NCBI GenBank assembly: GCA_000181795.3
Contig: CM012953.1
Coordinates: 10,190,312 to 10,254,311 of the forward strand
DNA from: Trichinella spiralis
Taxonomy: Eukaryota > Nematoda > Enoplea > Trichinellida > Trichinellidae
Direction: 5' to 3'
Length of the DNA: 64,000 nt
The notes below the pieces were generated by a model that saw nothing but the letters and a program-made list of their open reading frames with translations, made no database searches and was not told where the DNA came from. Shown here piece after piece: positions 1 through 16,500 of the stretch; the stretch's first letter is position 1; every line of letters starts with the position of its first letter. The translations under genes were made by a program, and so were the position numbers.

Positions 1-4291
<4,291 letters not shown>

Positions 4292-5034
4292 GCTCAAATA
4301 TTTTGTGATTATTTCATATAATAAACAAAGCATCAGAAAATCACTGAAATATGAGCATTGAATAAAACTTCCTTACTTAATAAAATGAACACATTACACG
4401 ACACAAAATTAAATTCCTGACAAAATTTTACCACATGTAAATTTATAAAACACATTCTGTTTATCACAATTTTAAAATTTAAAAAGAACTGCTCACACAG
4501 TTTTCAAAATGGAAACTCTTCATTCGAAATAAAACATCAAGTTTCATTGTTTAGAGAAATAAATATACCGTACTGAATTTAAATTTTGAACTGAATTCTT
4601 GTTTTGACTGCTTTTTAACTAACCTATGTTAAAATAAACACATATGTATATACATTTATAGTGTTATAAAGTAAAATTATTTCATTGCATTACTGTAAAC
4701 ACCTTATTACTTACAAAAGTATTATTGAAGTCTGTATTTAAACAAAATTTGAAATTATCAAATAATAAATTTAATTCTGATTAATAATTGTGAAAACTGC
4801 AAGTAAAAATACGTTCTACTGTTATACTGTTTGTTTTACTTTGAATTTTAATTTTTATTTCTGATTCTGAAGCATTTATTTTTTCTTCACTTTTACACTT
4901 CCATTGCGTTTGATTGAAAAAGACTTTTTTCCAGCAAAATGACCGAAAAACCAAAAGTCTACTCTCGATATTAGTACGAAAGAGTAACAATAAAATGGGA
5001 TTATGTTTTTTTCTTTTGAAAATTTGTATTTCAG

Positions 5035-8000
5035 TGAACAGTGGAATATTCTGTTGAAGCAGATGTTGACTTTTACCAAGTCTGAAATGAAAACTTTTGC
5101 CGCGCAAGGGAATCTCAGAGGCAACAGCTTTCGCAGCATCTATTGGAGGGTACTGCTTGATTATTGTCGTTGTAATATTTGAAATGATATTCTAATTGGC
5201 AAGGTATTTTTGGAATGCTTTCCAACCAATTTCAAGCACTGGTCAGCGGCGTTGGAAAAATCCCGCCAAACGTACACCAGTCTGCACAAAGAGGTGGTTT
5301 GCTTTCGTTTTTCTTTTTGAACTTCATTTGATCAATTAGCTCGTTTAAGATACTCGGCGATCCTAGATCCGCGCAAATTTCCGGAGACTTGCAAATAGAC
5401 AATCCGCTTTCTTTGCACGAAAAGGTGATGGATGAATTCTTGGCTGTATGCTTTTTGTTCTTGGTTTCCTGAAAATTATTCTTATTTGCTTTCAGAGCAC
5501 ATGGCGCATTTACTTCTCTAACCAAGAGCTTTTGTCAAAAATTCGACAAGATGTAACCAGAACGTAAGCAGTCAGTGATTCAGTATTTTTTGTTGTTGTT
5601 ATTTATTTTATACTTTGATGAGCTGATTTGAAAATTTTGTTGCAGCAACTTAATAAGTCATCTGAAACTGGCTTCACGTTTAGTTTGTTTTACAGCAGTG
5701 TTACGTGTACTTTTTTCATTTACTCAATATTTGTTTGCTTTTTCTAAATTAAGCCCTACTATTTCTTATCAAAAAATGATTTAAAAAATGACTTTTACCA
5801 TGATTAAAAAACGATTCTAAATGTTTTAAATTTGGATAATTTTCAATTCAATTTGATCTAACTTACGATTATTTGAGAAAAGTGATGTTCAAGTTTGAAT
5901 TTAACTTTTTTTTATCATGTAAATGCAGATCAGTTCCATAACTTGTTAGTTTTTAATAATATGCATGAATCGTTAAAATGTACTTATTCAATGAACATGC
6001 TTCATGTAATTTTAATATTTTAAATTTTAGATATCCTGAATTAAAATTTTTTACTTCTGAAAGAATCAGGCGAATAATGACTGAACTACTGTTTATTTAT
6101 GCGCTTCAATATCCACACATTTCATACAAGCAAGTATGAAAATTAAATCTGTGCTAGCTGTGTTGATGCGGGTGCATTAAATTGCTTGCTGAGTTTTTAT
6201 TCTATTTCACTGGAAAATAAAGGAACTTTGTTATTTATTTTTGGATAATTGTAGGGTATGCACGAAATTCTTGGTCTCGTCATTTATGCGTTCTCTTTCG
6301 ATTTTGAAGCTTTCAAGAATGCCGAAGAAAATGGTGCATTAAAGTATGTATATTTTATTTAAACGTTGTGAAAACTACCAATTAATTAATCTTTTTACTT
6401 GAAATGTATACATAAAATCATATTTTATTTATTAAAGAATAGTGAAAAGTTGGTATTTGTGATTGCGTGTGATAAGAAATCCAGTGCAGAACATTGTTAT
6501 GAAATGTAAAAATCAACTAATTGCGAAAAATGCTGTAACTGTTCTGAAATATTTAAGTAGCTTTGTTTTCTTTTTCAGTGGTATAATTTATGATGAATGT
6601 GCAGTATTTCAAAAATTTTCTGGATCAGGTGAATCATCGTCATCTGTTTTGCTATTTTCTCGATTCTCATAACACTCAAGGCAAAAGTACATATCATTTA
6701 TATTATGAAACTGAAATACGAAAAATACACATAAGCGAATAAATCTAAGTAATCAAGAGCTCATTACCGAAGTGTGAATTGTATCTTTGCAAATCTCGCA
6801 CTGAATACAGAACTTGTGATGCAGACAACCATAGATGAGGACACCCTCTTCGAATTTTACTGGTAAGTCGCATTTTGCGCACAACGGAAGGTACATGTCA
6901 CTGTAGCAGAATGAACAATAGCGAGCATTGCCGACGGTTCTGTATTCAGTATTCACAGGTTGAGTGCAATTATTGCATATCATGCAACACTGATGGTAGA
7001 ACTTGCCGTTGTCGAGTACAGCTTGCAAGCCAAATATCTTCCCTTTACACAGGCCACAGTATTGCACATATCCTGGTGGAATTTTCACTTGACGCAACGT
7101 TCCCTTTGCCGGCACTTCGTTTACAAAGAAATCTGTAGAAAATTTGTTCAATTATTATCTCACGTAGGGTTTTTATAATTTTGTATAATGATTTTTGAAA
7201 AAATTTACTCATCAACTCAAAAATACGATGACAGTGATAGATCAAAAATCAAAACGATTGAAATTCTGATGAAAGATTTAAGTAGACTTACTGTGATCGG
7301 TCTTCTCAGCCATGTTTCATTTGAAATTTCAAGCTCGTTCTGATTGAAAGACATCCAACATGAAATGCAGAAAGGAACTTTAAACAATTTTCGCATATTT
7401 TAAAATACACTTAAATGTAAACAAAACAGTTGCATAATTTGTATTTGATTTGAGTTTTAAAGTTCATACAAGGGGTAGGAAACTTAGCAACTTGATCGTT
7501 TGATTGTTGTTGTTGTAATTTTGATTTCAATTTCTTTTAAGCGATGTGCATACATTTAAATTATTTCATTAATTAATTCAGGAACATGAACAATGAACAA
7601 GTGTGAGAAATCGAAATTGATCTGTTTGTAAGCGCATTAGTTTCATGCAACTTTTTTCCAGCCTCTGCTTGAAGAACGTTTTCAACAGCGACTACTTCGA
7701 ACACGATGTCTTGTGAGCATCTTTTGCTTTTGCATATTTAAAAACCATCGACTCGCATATTGATTTATTAATTTTTTTTATCATACTGAATTGTTTGTGT
7801 TTTTTCTTGTTTTTTTTTCTCTTTCGCTTTCAGTGGACTGTTCGCTGCGCTGATGCAAATTGTGCAACCGTTTTATTTTCAAGATGAAGACGGTCGCGTG
7901 AGTTCATTTATGGAAAATGTAGTGAACGAATGAATTGATTGCAAAAATTATCCCACTGTTTTTCAGTGTAAAACGAAAAAACAGCTCAACGATATTGCTA

Positions 8001-9502
8001 GCAAGTGCCCGTTGATGGTAAAGTTGCAAGGCGTTACTGATTCGTTGAAGCACGTCGATTTTCCACTTTACAATCATCTACAGTGCTTGGATATTCCAGT
8101 CGAGGTTTATGGCATGTAAGTTCCAAGTTGAAATTCAATTTCTCTCTCTCTGTGTGTGTGTCAGTGATTTTCTCTATTCACATCAATTAGACGCTGGTTT
8201 CGACTTCTTTTCGGACGTGAGTTTTTCATAGAAGATTTGTTCGTAATTTGGGATATAATCTTCGCCGACGGCCCTCCGTACAGTATAATCGAGTGTTTTT
8301 CTGTGGCGATGCTTTGTTACATCAGTGACATCCGTATGTCAAATTGCTATCTTATTCTTGTTTTCATGTAAATTAATTATTGAAGTTCTTCGTTCGGATT
8401 ACATGGGCTGTTTGAAAATTTTGATGAAATATCCATCGGTTGAAGATATTTTTCAATTAATCTCCATAGCGGTGTTTCTTCAGACGAGGGTGAGCATTGT
8501 GTTTGTTTGTTTGTTTGTTTGTTTGTTGAGCAATTTTAATCTTCCATACTGTGTCTCCAATGAAGATAGACGATTACTTGCACAGCAGTGCTTTCGCCAG
8601 ACACGTCGACGTGGTCTGCAGTCGACCAGCGGAATCGAACAAAACCCTGCGGAAAAGTTATCTGCCGTTTTCGTTTAATATTTTTCCAAGAAAAAACAAT
8701 TCCGATTCCTCCTCCACCTCCTCCTCCTCTCTGGCTGGTAAAAGCAGACAAATTTATTTATTTTCTGTTGATATGTTTGTTCTGTTCAGAGAAATTAAAA
8801 AAACGCTACCAACGACAATCCGACGATGCAGTGGTGAATAGGAGACCAATTTTTCCATCGAACAGAGCAAACAGCAGTAAAAGCAGCAGATCTTCCGCTT
8901 CTTCTTCTTCCGAATGTGTCACTTCTACTGAAGTGGGATTGCACCGATATTTGTGGATAATTTTCCCAATTTCCAGGGTCACTTATGCTTTCAGGAAATT
9001 TTGGTGAAAGAGAAAATTCGCCAACTCCAAGCCGGCATCATGCTGAACGCTTCGAAACAGCTCGACGATTACGCAGGTTTGTCTTTTGTCAATTTGAGGA
9101 AAGTTCCAGTGAATAATTTCCATCGGTTGATCAGCGGATAACACAGTTGTCGTTCGCTTGTTCATTTCAGACTACCTCGACCAGGTGACCAGAGAAGGTG
9201 CAGTCGTTGCGGATACGGGAGCGTTGGTGAACATCAGCGCCGGCTTGAGGAACGTGTCGGCCCTGTTGAGGGACAATTTCTCTTCGCCGGCCAGGCGGCA
9301 CAATCGACCGCCGGTGCCACGAGCCCAACATCCACGGCCACGGATTGTAGAAACGCCGAACATGCGGTCGATGGATTTTGCCATCGAAATGGGAAAAGAG
9401 TCGATACCGGTGGACGAAGCGTTTCAGATCGACGAGACATTTTTGTCGACTCGTTTGAAGAGAGAAAATGAACTAGTTGAACTGAGGCGAAATCAAAGTT
9501 GA
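5035..9502 (+). CDS. TBC1D5: TBC1D5-type Rab GTPase-activating protein (first exon not found)
   Basis: TBC1D5 is a Rab7 GAP that binds retromer and controls endosome-to-Golgi sorting and autophagy. Exons: 5035-5149, 5204-5293, 5350-5424, 5496-5563, 6031-6133, 6255-6343, 7662-7712, 7834-7897, 7967-8115, 8191-8333, 8386-8489, 8566-8737, 8790-8932, 8977 (or 8995)-9076, 9171-9502. Phases are compatible throughout. Matches: GNLRGNSFRSIYWR at the start of the TBC domain, the arginine-finger block IRQDVTRTYPELKFF, the glutamine-finger block YKQGMHEILG, RWFRLLFGREFFIEDLFVIWD, and ILVKEKIRQLQAGIMLNASKQ near the end. Both catalytic fingers (Arg, Gln) are present, so GAP activity is plausible. The start codon must lie in an exon upstream of 5035 that I could not place. 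The 1.3-kb intron 6344-7661 houses a LIM gene on the other strand. Confidence 0.9.
6609..7313 (-). CDS. Small two-LIM-domain protein nested in a TBC1D5 intron
   Basis: A 162-residue protein in three exons: 7313-7292 (begins MAEKTDH), 7132-6768, 6710-6609 (stop 6609-6611), all GT-AG with matching phases. LIM 1 starts at YCGLCKGKIFGLQAVLDNG and continues through HQCCMICNNC to YCSFCYSDMY; LIM 2 starts at LCAKCDLPVKF and continues through HHKFCIQCEICKD to MYFCLECYEN. The Cys/His zinc ligands of both fingers are in place. The C-terminal tail is acidic (KTDDDDSPDPENF). LIM domains are protein-interaction zinc modules, often in cytoskeletal or transcriptional adaptors. I cannot assign a named family; nothing beyond the two LIM domains is seen. 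It lies wholly inside one TBC1D5 intron, antisense to that gene, with its own start and splice sites. Confidence 0.85.
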
Positions 9503-9730
9503 ATCAAAGATTCTGTATTTTCAAAATTTACATTTACCTTCAGTACACACAGTGTACAATTTAAGGCACATCTAAGAAATGAAGCAATTTATTTTCCCAT
9601 ACAACAACGTGTGCACATTGTCTCCTGTGAGGTATCATATGATATCGTTGTGCATGTAGAGGATTATCAAATTGTAAAATAAAACAAAATACAGAATGTT
9701 GTTTAAAGAAAAAACTAATTTCGCTGTTAT
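9503..9730. other. Convergent 3' intergenic spacer between TBC1D5 and TAF9
   Basis: Two genes end tail to tail 228 bp apart. The spacer is AT-rich, contains AATAAA-like sequence near 9680, and shows no coding signal. Overlapping 3' UTRs are likely. Confidence 0.5.
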
Positions 9731-10972
9731 TCAGGAAGTGTTGAAGGAGTTGTCACTTCCGGCAATTACACGAAACAACGATCGTTTCTTATTCACCATT
9801 ACATTATCAGCGCTGCTACTTGGTGGCGGGACAACGCTAACGACATTGGATACGCCTGTAGAACTAGAATTACCTTGTTCTCTAAAACTTGTATCGCTGG
9901 ACGTTTTAGCCAACAGATTTTCTATTCTTATCGTCGACGTCGTCGTCGTCGTCGTTGTTCCTGCTGCTGCTGCTGTTGCTGTTGCTGCTGCTGCTACTAC
10001 TACTGGTGACGGTTGTGCTGTCGTTTGAAGTGCTGCTGTAGTCGTTGCTGCTGCTATTGCTGTTATATCCCTCAAAATTAAAGGTCGAATTGTAATCGGC
10101 GTCATCGCTGGTACAGGCGACGATGAAGTAGATCTTATCGTTGCAACACCAGATGGATAACGAATCACCGCGACGTTGGTTTTTGTAGTCGGTGGACGGC
10201 TAAAATTTAAAATGTTTCCCTATCAAGCTGAATTAGCATGCGTGAATATGTGTTGTTTTTTGTTTTCTTACGTGGATGAAGAACTGCTGGCCGTTGATGG
10301 TACAGTGATATGTTTTGAAGCTTGCAGTTTGCTCTGGTTGATCCGAAAATTCGGCTGCAACAAACAGTGCCGTTCCGACGGAAGTGCAATGCAGCGTTCG
10401 TCTTTAACTGTTGGGAAAGGTTGCGAATTTTTCTCTTTCGCTAATGTTTTCCGGGTATTATAGGAAGTTTGAGAGGCTTCAAAAATATCTTTGAAAATTA
10501 AACTCTTCGCCAACTGGAGGTCAGACTTCGTGATCATTGTACGATTGGCCAACTTGGCATACTGTCGACCGTCCGTCAGCAATTTTCCCACGTAATTCTG
10601 AACCCAAGAAACCAACCTGGAACGTAACTCTTGGTCGGCGTCCAAGTCGCTTTCACTCTTACCCAACAGTTCACGTATCCATCGTTCATCTGGTTTGAAC
10701 AAACTTGAACCAGTTGAGCTGCTTTTCGCTTCTAAAGTCTGCTTTTCGAACGACGATGAATCTTCACTGCCATCCGAAAGCAATTTCATGCGACTGCATG
10801 TGTTTTTACCAAATGTTAACGCCGCTTCAGAAAGAAACCCATCCTCTTCTTCCACAGCAGATCCTTCCATTTCTTCTGTCGTGCTAATTTCCTCTGTCGA
10901 ATCGAACAGATCTGCACCGTGTGACACAGAACCGCTTTCGCGGGAAAAGCGTCCTCTGCTCGTCATTGTCAC
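9731..10972 (-). CDS. TAF9: TAF9-like TFIID/SAGA histone-fold subunit
   Basis: TAF9 pairs with TAF6 through a histone fold inside TFIID and SAGA. Two exons: 10972-10272 and 10199-9731 (stop 9731-9733), coding for about 389 residues. The histone fold spans roughly residues 90-165, including DLDADQELRSRLVSWVQNYV, GRQYAKLANRTMITKSDLQL and LAKSLIFKDIF. It is followed by the diagnostic TAF9 conserved box LPSERHCLLQPNFRI (human LPPDRYCL..PNYRL). Unusual points: about 95 acidic and Ser-rich residues precede the fold, whereas animal TAF9 usually starts with it, and the C-terminus is a Thr/Ala/Val low-complexity tail encoded by trinucleotide-like runs at 9930-10060. The start at 10972 is the first Met of the open frame; a second Met follows two codons later. 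Confidence 0.85.
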
Positions 10973-12222
10973 TTCAATCAGAAATTATGCCTCTGAACCA
11001 AATTAAGGCAATGCAAAATTCTAAATCGTAATTTCATAATGAAAAAAAGAAAGCCACCAACTTAACACTGAATGAACTCCTGAATCTTGGAGTTCGAACA
11101 TAACGATACTTCGAAAAAGTATCTGGAACAAGAATAATCTTTTCTCAAACAACAAATTAATAAACATCTGTTATAACTGAAACTGAAAACAATATATTTA
11201 TTTATTTATGTTTAGAAATTTGTTAAATACTGAGAAAAATAACTGCTAATTTCACAGTTGTTTTTGCATTATTTCATTCGTGCTCAAGTTTCAACAAAGA
11301 ACATTTTAAAACAATATAAAAAAATTCACTGAACTGTATGTAAAGCAAAGTTAAGAACATTGCAACATCATCAAACAAAATAATTATCACTATTTTGAAA
11401 ATAAAAAGATAATTATAGTTTAAAAAATAAAAATTAAACTTATATCATATCAAATGACAAAACTGTAAACATTATGCAAAATTTAAAAAAATATAATTAC
11501 AAAAATATATTACAGTAAGAATGGTTAATCAAGGATCACATATGTAGCAAAAGATTATCATAATGAAATGCACTTGTAACATTTCAAGTAATTTATTTTT
11601 CATAATCATTTTTACATTTATTAAACACTCCATATATTTAATCACATACTAATTTAATCATTTTCAATATTTCAAATTAAATAAATACTATTTTGAAGAA
11701 CGTCGAAGCACTCACTGTATGTGCAAACTAAATTACGCATTGTTAAATTCAAAATTTGTTTAAATACACAACTGTTTTCTTTCATAAAAATATAATAAAC
11801 ACATTTTGTACTTCATTATTTCAATGCCTGTCATTATTAATACAGAATGAAGTAATGCATATCAATAATATTTACACAATTTATTTAACCTTGATAGGAA
11901 TGATCATCAGAAAGCAAATTTAAAACTGTGAGTATAAATTTTTTCTATGATTGTAAGCTTGTTCCAATGAATAAAAGTAACATATAAATAACAGTACTTT
12001 CTAATTCATCAAAACTTCATCAAAAATCTGGTCATTTTCAAATTTAATTGGATTGTATTCAGAATATAAGTGATACAAATTGATTATTGATGTATTAAAA
12101 ATTCAGATCACTCTTCGAGTGACTTATTAAACACTAAAAATCAACGTTTCCACATGTAAAAATGATTTGAATATGTAGGAGGATCATTAAATAGGAGAAT
12201 GGGATGGTTAAAAATAAACAAT
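10973..12222. other. AT-rich intergenic region
   Basis: About 1.25 kb between the TAF9 start and the end of the myosin light chain gene. Very AT-rich, with short homopolymer runs. I see no gene, repeat or RNA; the TAF9 promoter should lie near 10973-11150. Confidence 0.5.
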
Positions 12223-13064
12223 TTATGAATTCATAATATAGCGAACAAAATCAGCAATGTTGACATTACCATCCGAATCTTCTTGACCTTGTAAAAGTTG
12301 ATCGACCTCTTCATCTGTCAAACGTTCTCCTACAAATGACAGAACGATTAAGAATAAAAATCTTGAAAAAACTAGATAGTCTAGCCATAATGCGTCCTAC
12401 CCAAATGAGTAAGCAAGTGGCGCAGCTCTGCAACGCTGATGAAACCGTTACCTTCTTTGTCGAAGTGAGACAAACCTTCGATAAATTTATCACCACTTTG
12501 CGGTTCTTTGTTTTTCATTACTGTATGCAAAATTGGAAGAAAATCTTCAAAAGTTATTCGCGACTCTAAAACATAAAAGTAACTAATAAAACTAAATGAA
12601 CAAACCGCTTGGAATTTGACATTATAATTCAAATATACCATGCAATTAAATTTCTCTTAGATCCTTTAAATAGTTTGGGAAATTTTTACATTTTCTATAA
12701 TAAAAGATTGCAGTGATGTTTATTCATTAATACCTGGAGTAGGCCAGTTAGCACAACATTTTTTAATTTCTTCATTGGTTGGATTCTGCCCCAATGAACG
12801 CAAAACATCACCAACTTGGGTTACGCTAATTCGCTCATCACCTTTCGTGTCAAAGTAAGCGAATACTTCACGAGCTTCTAAAAATAAGAAAAAGTAAGAA
12901 GATACTTCTATAACAATATGATGAAGATAACAATAGAGACTAGCATTATTGTACAGTGACAACTTTATGTAAAAATAATTCTCTGACGATTCAAACATTC
13001 CGCAGCTAAAATAAATCAGTTAAGGTAAAAAATTTTAAACCTACCATTCAGAGAATCTTCCATT
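12223..13064 (-). CDS. Myosin essential (alkali) light chain
   Basis: An EF-hand light chain that wraps the first IQ motif of the myosin II lever arm. Four exons: 13064-13046, 12877-12734, 12565-12401, 12329-12223 (stop 12223-12225), giving 144 residues, the usual length for essential light chains. Conserved blocks: REVFAYFDTKGDERIS, VGDVLRSLGQNPTNEEIKKC, FEDFLPILHTV, FDKEGNGFISVAELRHLLTH, GERLTDEEVDQLL, DSDGNVNIADFVRYIM. The third EF loop (DKEGNGFISVAE) and the last loop (DSDGNVNIADF) keep several acidic positions; the first is degenerate, as is normal for this family. Calmodulin is excluded by the single-copy degenerate loops and length. Confidence 0.9.
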
Positions 13065-14256
13065 ATTTACTTAACGAGTTTACTACTTTCCAAGAACCAG
13101 TACTAACTTGTTAGAATGCAATCTCGTAAAAGTTACGGTACCAATTACATGATAATCAAGTAAAGTTGTTCTATATTGCATTCTATTTAAAAAATGTACA
13201 ACAGAATTGAAACTTCTAGGTTTAAATTTTATGTACCTCACGTTATTTTGTAAAAAATTAAAATTAAATAAACGTAAGGTTAGAAAACAGTTTGTGCTGT
13301 TTTCGTATCGTTGCTTAACCTTTGTCCTTCCATATCGGTGAGTTATACTAAAGCTTGCTGTTCAGTTGGTTGTTAAATTATTCATGTTTTCATGCAGTAA
13401 GAGAGTGACCACAGAGGTGGATTAACAAGGAACTATGAGAATAGTACAGTTATGCGCTTAAATGTGACAAAAAAGATAATTTTTGATGGTTGGAAAACAA
13501 CTTCCAAATGAAAAAAGCATGTCACCTTTAAAATTGTAGCAGATGAAATAAAACCTATTTGTATCTTTTAAGACCAGAAAAGTCATACGGTGTCAGAAGA
13601 CTCAAAAACCGCATGGAAGTTTTCTCAATTAATACACATTGTCATTGTTCTATAAATGTTGAGCAAAGATTTTTCTATTTTTATTACTTAAATGAAATAA
13701 TGAAAAAGCAGTTAAATAGGCGATGCAATTATAATATTGATTACCGAAAATTCTTTAAGTAAAAACGAATGTAACGTGGAAAAAATTTCAGTTAAGTGAA
13801 TTTACCAACATAGTTAAACTTTAATTTGAATATAAATGAAAAAGAAAATATTGCAAAAATGAGAACATTTTCTACAGTATTATTGTTTTTTTAAAGAAAA
13901 ATTATTTTAAAAGTTATGAGATTTTCAAATAAAACTATTTTGACTAGAGTGGGCAATTTGATTGCTTTTGACAAGTGAAATATATAAAGTGAAGCATTTG
14001 ATTAATATGCAGTTGTTTGTTTAAAAGTAGTCCATAAAAGTAAACAATTGTCTTTTTTTCAAGTTGCTTTCTTTGTATAATTTATTTTAGTATTGACAGT
14101 GTGAACAATGTTCCACTTGGTTTTTAGTAATTTAGTTCGACTTGATGGAATTATTTGCATTGCAATTGTTTTCGAAAAATGTTTCAACATTACAAATAAT
14201 GTTCTTTATATCATGAAACTGAATAAAACACAGCGGATATACTTCGTATGTAAAGT
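13065..14256. other. AT-rich intergenic region, no gene recognised
   Basis: Contains the light-chain promoter side (13065-13200) and then AT-rich sequence. A 67-codon open frame at 13559-13762 has no recognisable domain and looks like chance. Confidence 0.45.
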
Positions 14257-14329
14257 TACCGATGGCGGGACTCGAACCCGCAATCTCCGGCTCCGGAGGC
14301 CGGCGCCTTATCCATTAGGCCACATCGGC
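14257..14329 (-). tRNA. tRNA-Arg (anticodon CCG)
   Basis: The minus strand folds as a 73-nt cloverleaf: acceptor GCCGATG with CATCGGT, D arm GCC...GGC, anticodon stem CCGGC/GCCGG around the loop CTCCGGA (anticodon CCG), T arm GCGGG/CCCGC with loop TTCGAGT, discriminator A. A-box (TGGCCTAATGG) and B-box (GGTTCGAGTCC) are intact, and a T4 run about 29 nt past the 3' end (complement of 14225-14228) can terminate Pol III. There is no intron and CCA is not encoded. The first acceptor pair is G1:U72 rather than Watson-Crick. Confidence 0.95.
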
Positions 14330-15780
14330 TTCGAAATTCTGTTTCCTAAAGTGGATATTTAAATAAATAATCAATAATTATTTAAAATTTCAATGCACAC
14401 ATAAATGTGCTTTAAAATGACCACCGTTTATTTAAAAAATGATGCAACTGCAAGTCAGTGGTGATCGATAAATGCACTGAATAAAAACAGTTTTCTGTCA
14501 CTTATTTAAGAAAAAGTTTATATAATATTTTAATTGTTTATTCAAAATCTTCTTCATATAATTGTTACAACATGCAGAATGATTTCTTATAATTGTTACA
14601 GCCTACAGCAATTTGTAAAATAAAAAGAAATGTTTTAGATATTGCGCGAAATGTAATGCAAAATTTTTAATTAATGAAAGCAACTAGATGAATCCATCAA
14701 TTTTGCAGAAATCATTACAAATGAAAAAGAAGAACACTGTTGTAGGCCACGTCTAACAAATTGCATTGCTTTTGCCCACTTTGTCATACTGAATTTTCGA
14801 TTTTTCCATTGCATCATTATACAACTCTACTGGACCGAGACTTTTTCTCACTATCAAATGCAGTTTCATACTCACTTTCGGTTTTGGTTTAAACATTTGC
14901 CGCTACTATTTTACCTCATTAAAAATAGTAATAAAAAGGTTTTCATTCATAAGATTTTGATTCATTTTTCGAAGATGAGACTGAAAAGAACATTGAGCAA
15001 TTTTAGTATTTCGCTCTTTAATTCGAAAAATTTGCGTAAATAAAGATTTTTGAAATGTAATGCATAAAAAAATTTCAGAGGTTCATTCACTAAAAATCAG
15101 AAGAACAAAGTACAAAAATGACTGCATTGTTAATAATGAATATTACTACATTCTGCAATTCATGAATTGTTCTTCGACAATGTAACTGCTAATTTTTACA
15201 GCTGAAACGAATTAACATTACCAGAAATGAAACCATAATAACGTCTTATAGTAAAAATTTAAACTGTTGAAAGAAACAAATACCTAACCTCTTGCCAACC
15301 GCTGTACTTTACATAATGATAATGAAGATTAGACAATTAATTTCACTAAAGTAACTATTATTATTTATGCGAAAAATGTTTTTCTTATTCATTTTAAAAT
15401 AAAAATTAGCAATTATAATTTATTGTTTATGTCGACGACGGAAATGGGAATACTGTCGTCAACGATAGAGAACCTGCGAGTCAGTGGAACCTGCGATTGC
15501 GTACTGTGGTGACGCATGAGCAGTAAGAAAGATTTTGCTGAAAGTTGTGGGTTTGTCGTTTGTTTGGAAGATTGCCTTTAGTGTGTTTTGTTTGGTTGTG
15601 CTATATTGAGTTATTCACCGCCCCATTGACCGCCGGCGATTGAAGTTGCGAAATCCAGCCGAAATGCTACGAATTTTATCACCACTGAAGCAGAGGAATA
15701 CAGAATCAACCCGTCAAACAGTTCCACTGAAGGGACTGAGACCCTGGGCGTTTATGATAGATTAAACGTCAACTGAAGCC
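14330..15780. other. Intergenic region leading into a retroelement relic
   Basis: AT-rich to about 15430, then more balanced composition from 15430 onward, which may be the eroded 5' part of the adjacent gypsy element. No LTR could be paired. Nothing else recognised. Confidence 0.4.
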
Positions 15781-16500
15781 CTTCCACCCGTTATTGAAAC
15801 ATTTCCGAGGTCACACCGTCCAAGTGTTAGGTGCGGCATTCCTTACGGTCGAATACGGCTTTTTCAACAGGCCACTGCATGCTTTGGTCGTTAAGGGAAG
15901 GCGGTATAGTCTGCTGGGAAGGAACTGGTTCGAACCATTGGACATTCGATTGGTGAGAATGCACAACGTGACGCCAAATTCAATAGAAAACCTGATTGAA
16001 GAGTACGCCGAATTGTTCTCCAGCACCCTAGATACCGTGAAGGGACCACCAGTGGTACTCCATATTGGCGGATCAGTACCACTGATACAGAAAAGCGCCC
16101 GACGAGTGCCATTGGCACTCGGGTTCGTATATTTGAGGAATTGGAGCGCCTAGTGGAGCAGGACATTTTAGAGCCTGTCCAGCATACTGCATGGATCACG
16201 CCGATTGTGCTGGTAATCAAAGACGACGGTAGCATGAGAATTTATGGCAAGTGTACCGTGAACAAAGCGTTGCAGAAAGTTCTCTATCAAGTATCTGCTG
16301 TTAATGATATCTTGGCTACCTTAAAGAAAGGAAGAATTTTCGCGAAATTGGATTTGACACGGGCGTATCAACAATTGCTGGTCGATGAAGCCTCGGCTGA
16401 GCTGCAAACGATTATAACGCACAATAGAGCCTTTAAATCATGGTCGTATCGAATGGCTTGTTACAAAGCCTTTGATTTATTACGAACCAACTTCACATGA
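15781..16500 (+). mobile_element. Decayed Ty3/gypsy retrotransposon fragment (protease-RT junction)
   Basis: Two open pieces in different frames. 15794-16153 has the retropepsin-to-RT linker with YSLLGRNWFEPL (the conserved LLGR-[DN]-W block). 16141-16500 has N-terminal reverse transcriptase blocks ITPIVLVIKDDGSMRI and GRIFAKLDLTRAYQQL. The frame changes near 16130-16145, and the sequence stops before the YxDD catalytic block. No gag, integrase or paired LTR is seen. This is a broken, non-functional remnant; its frames are left unjoined here. Confidence 0.85.
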
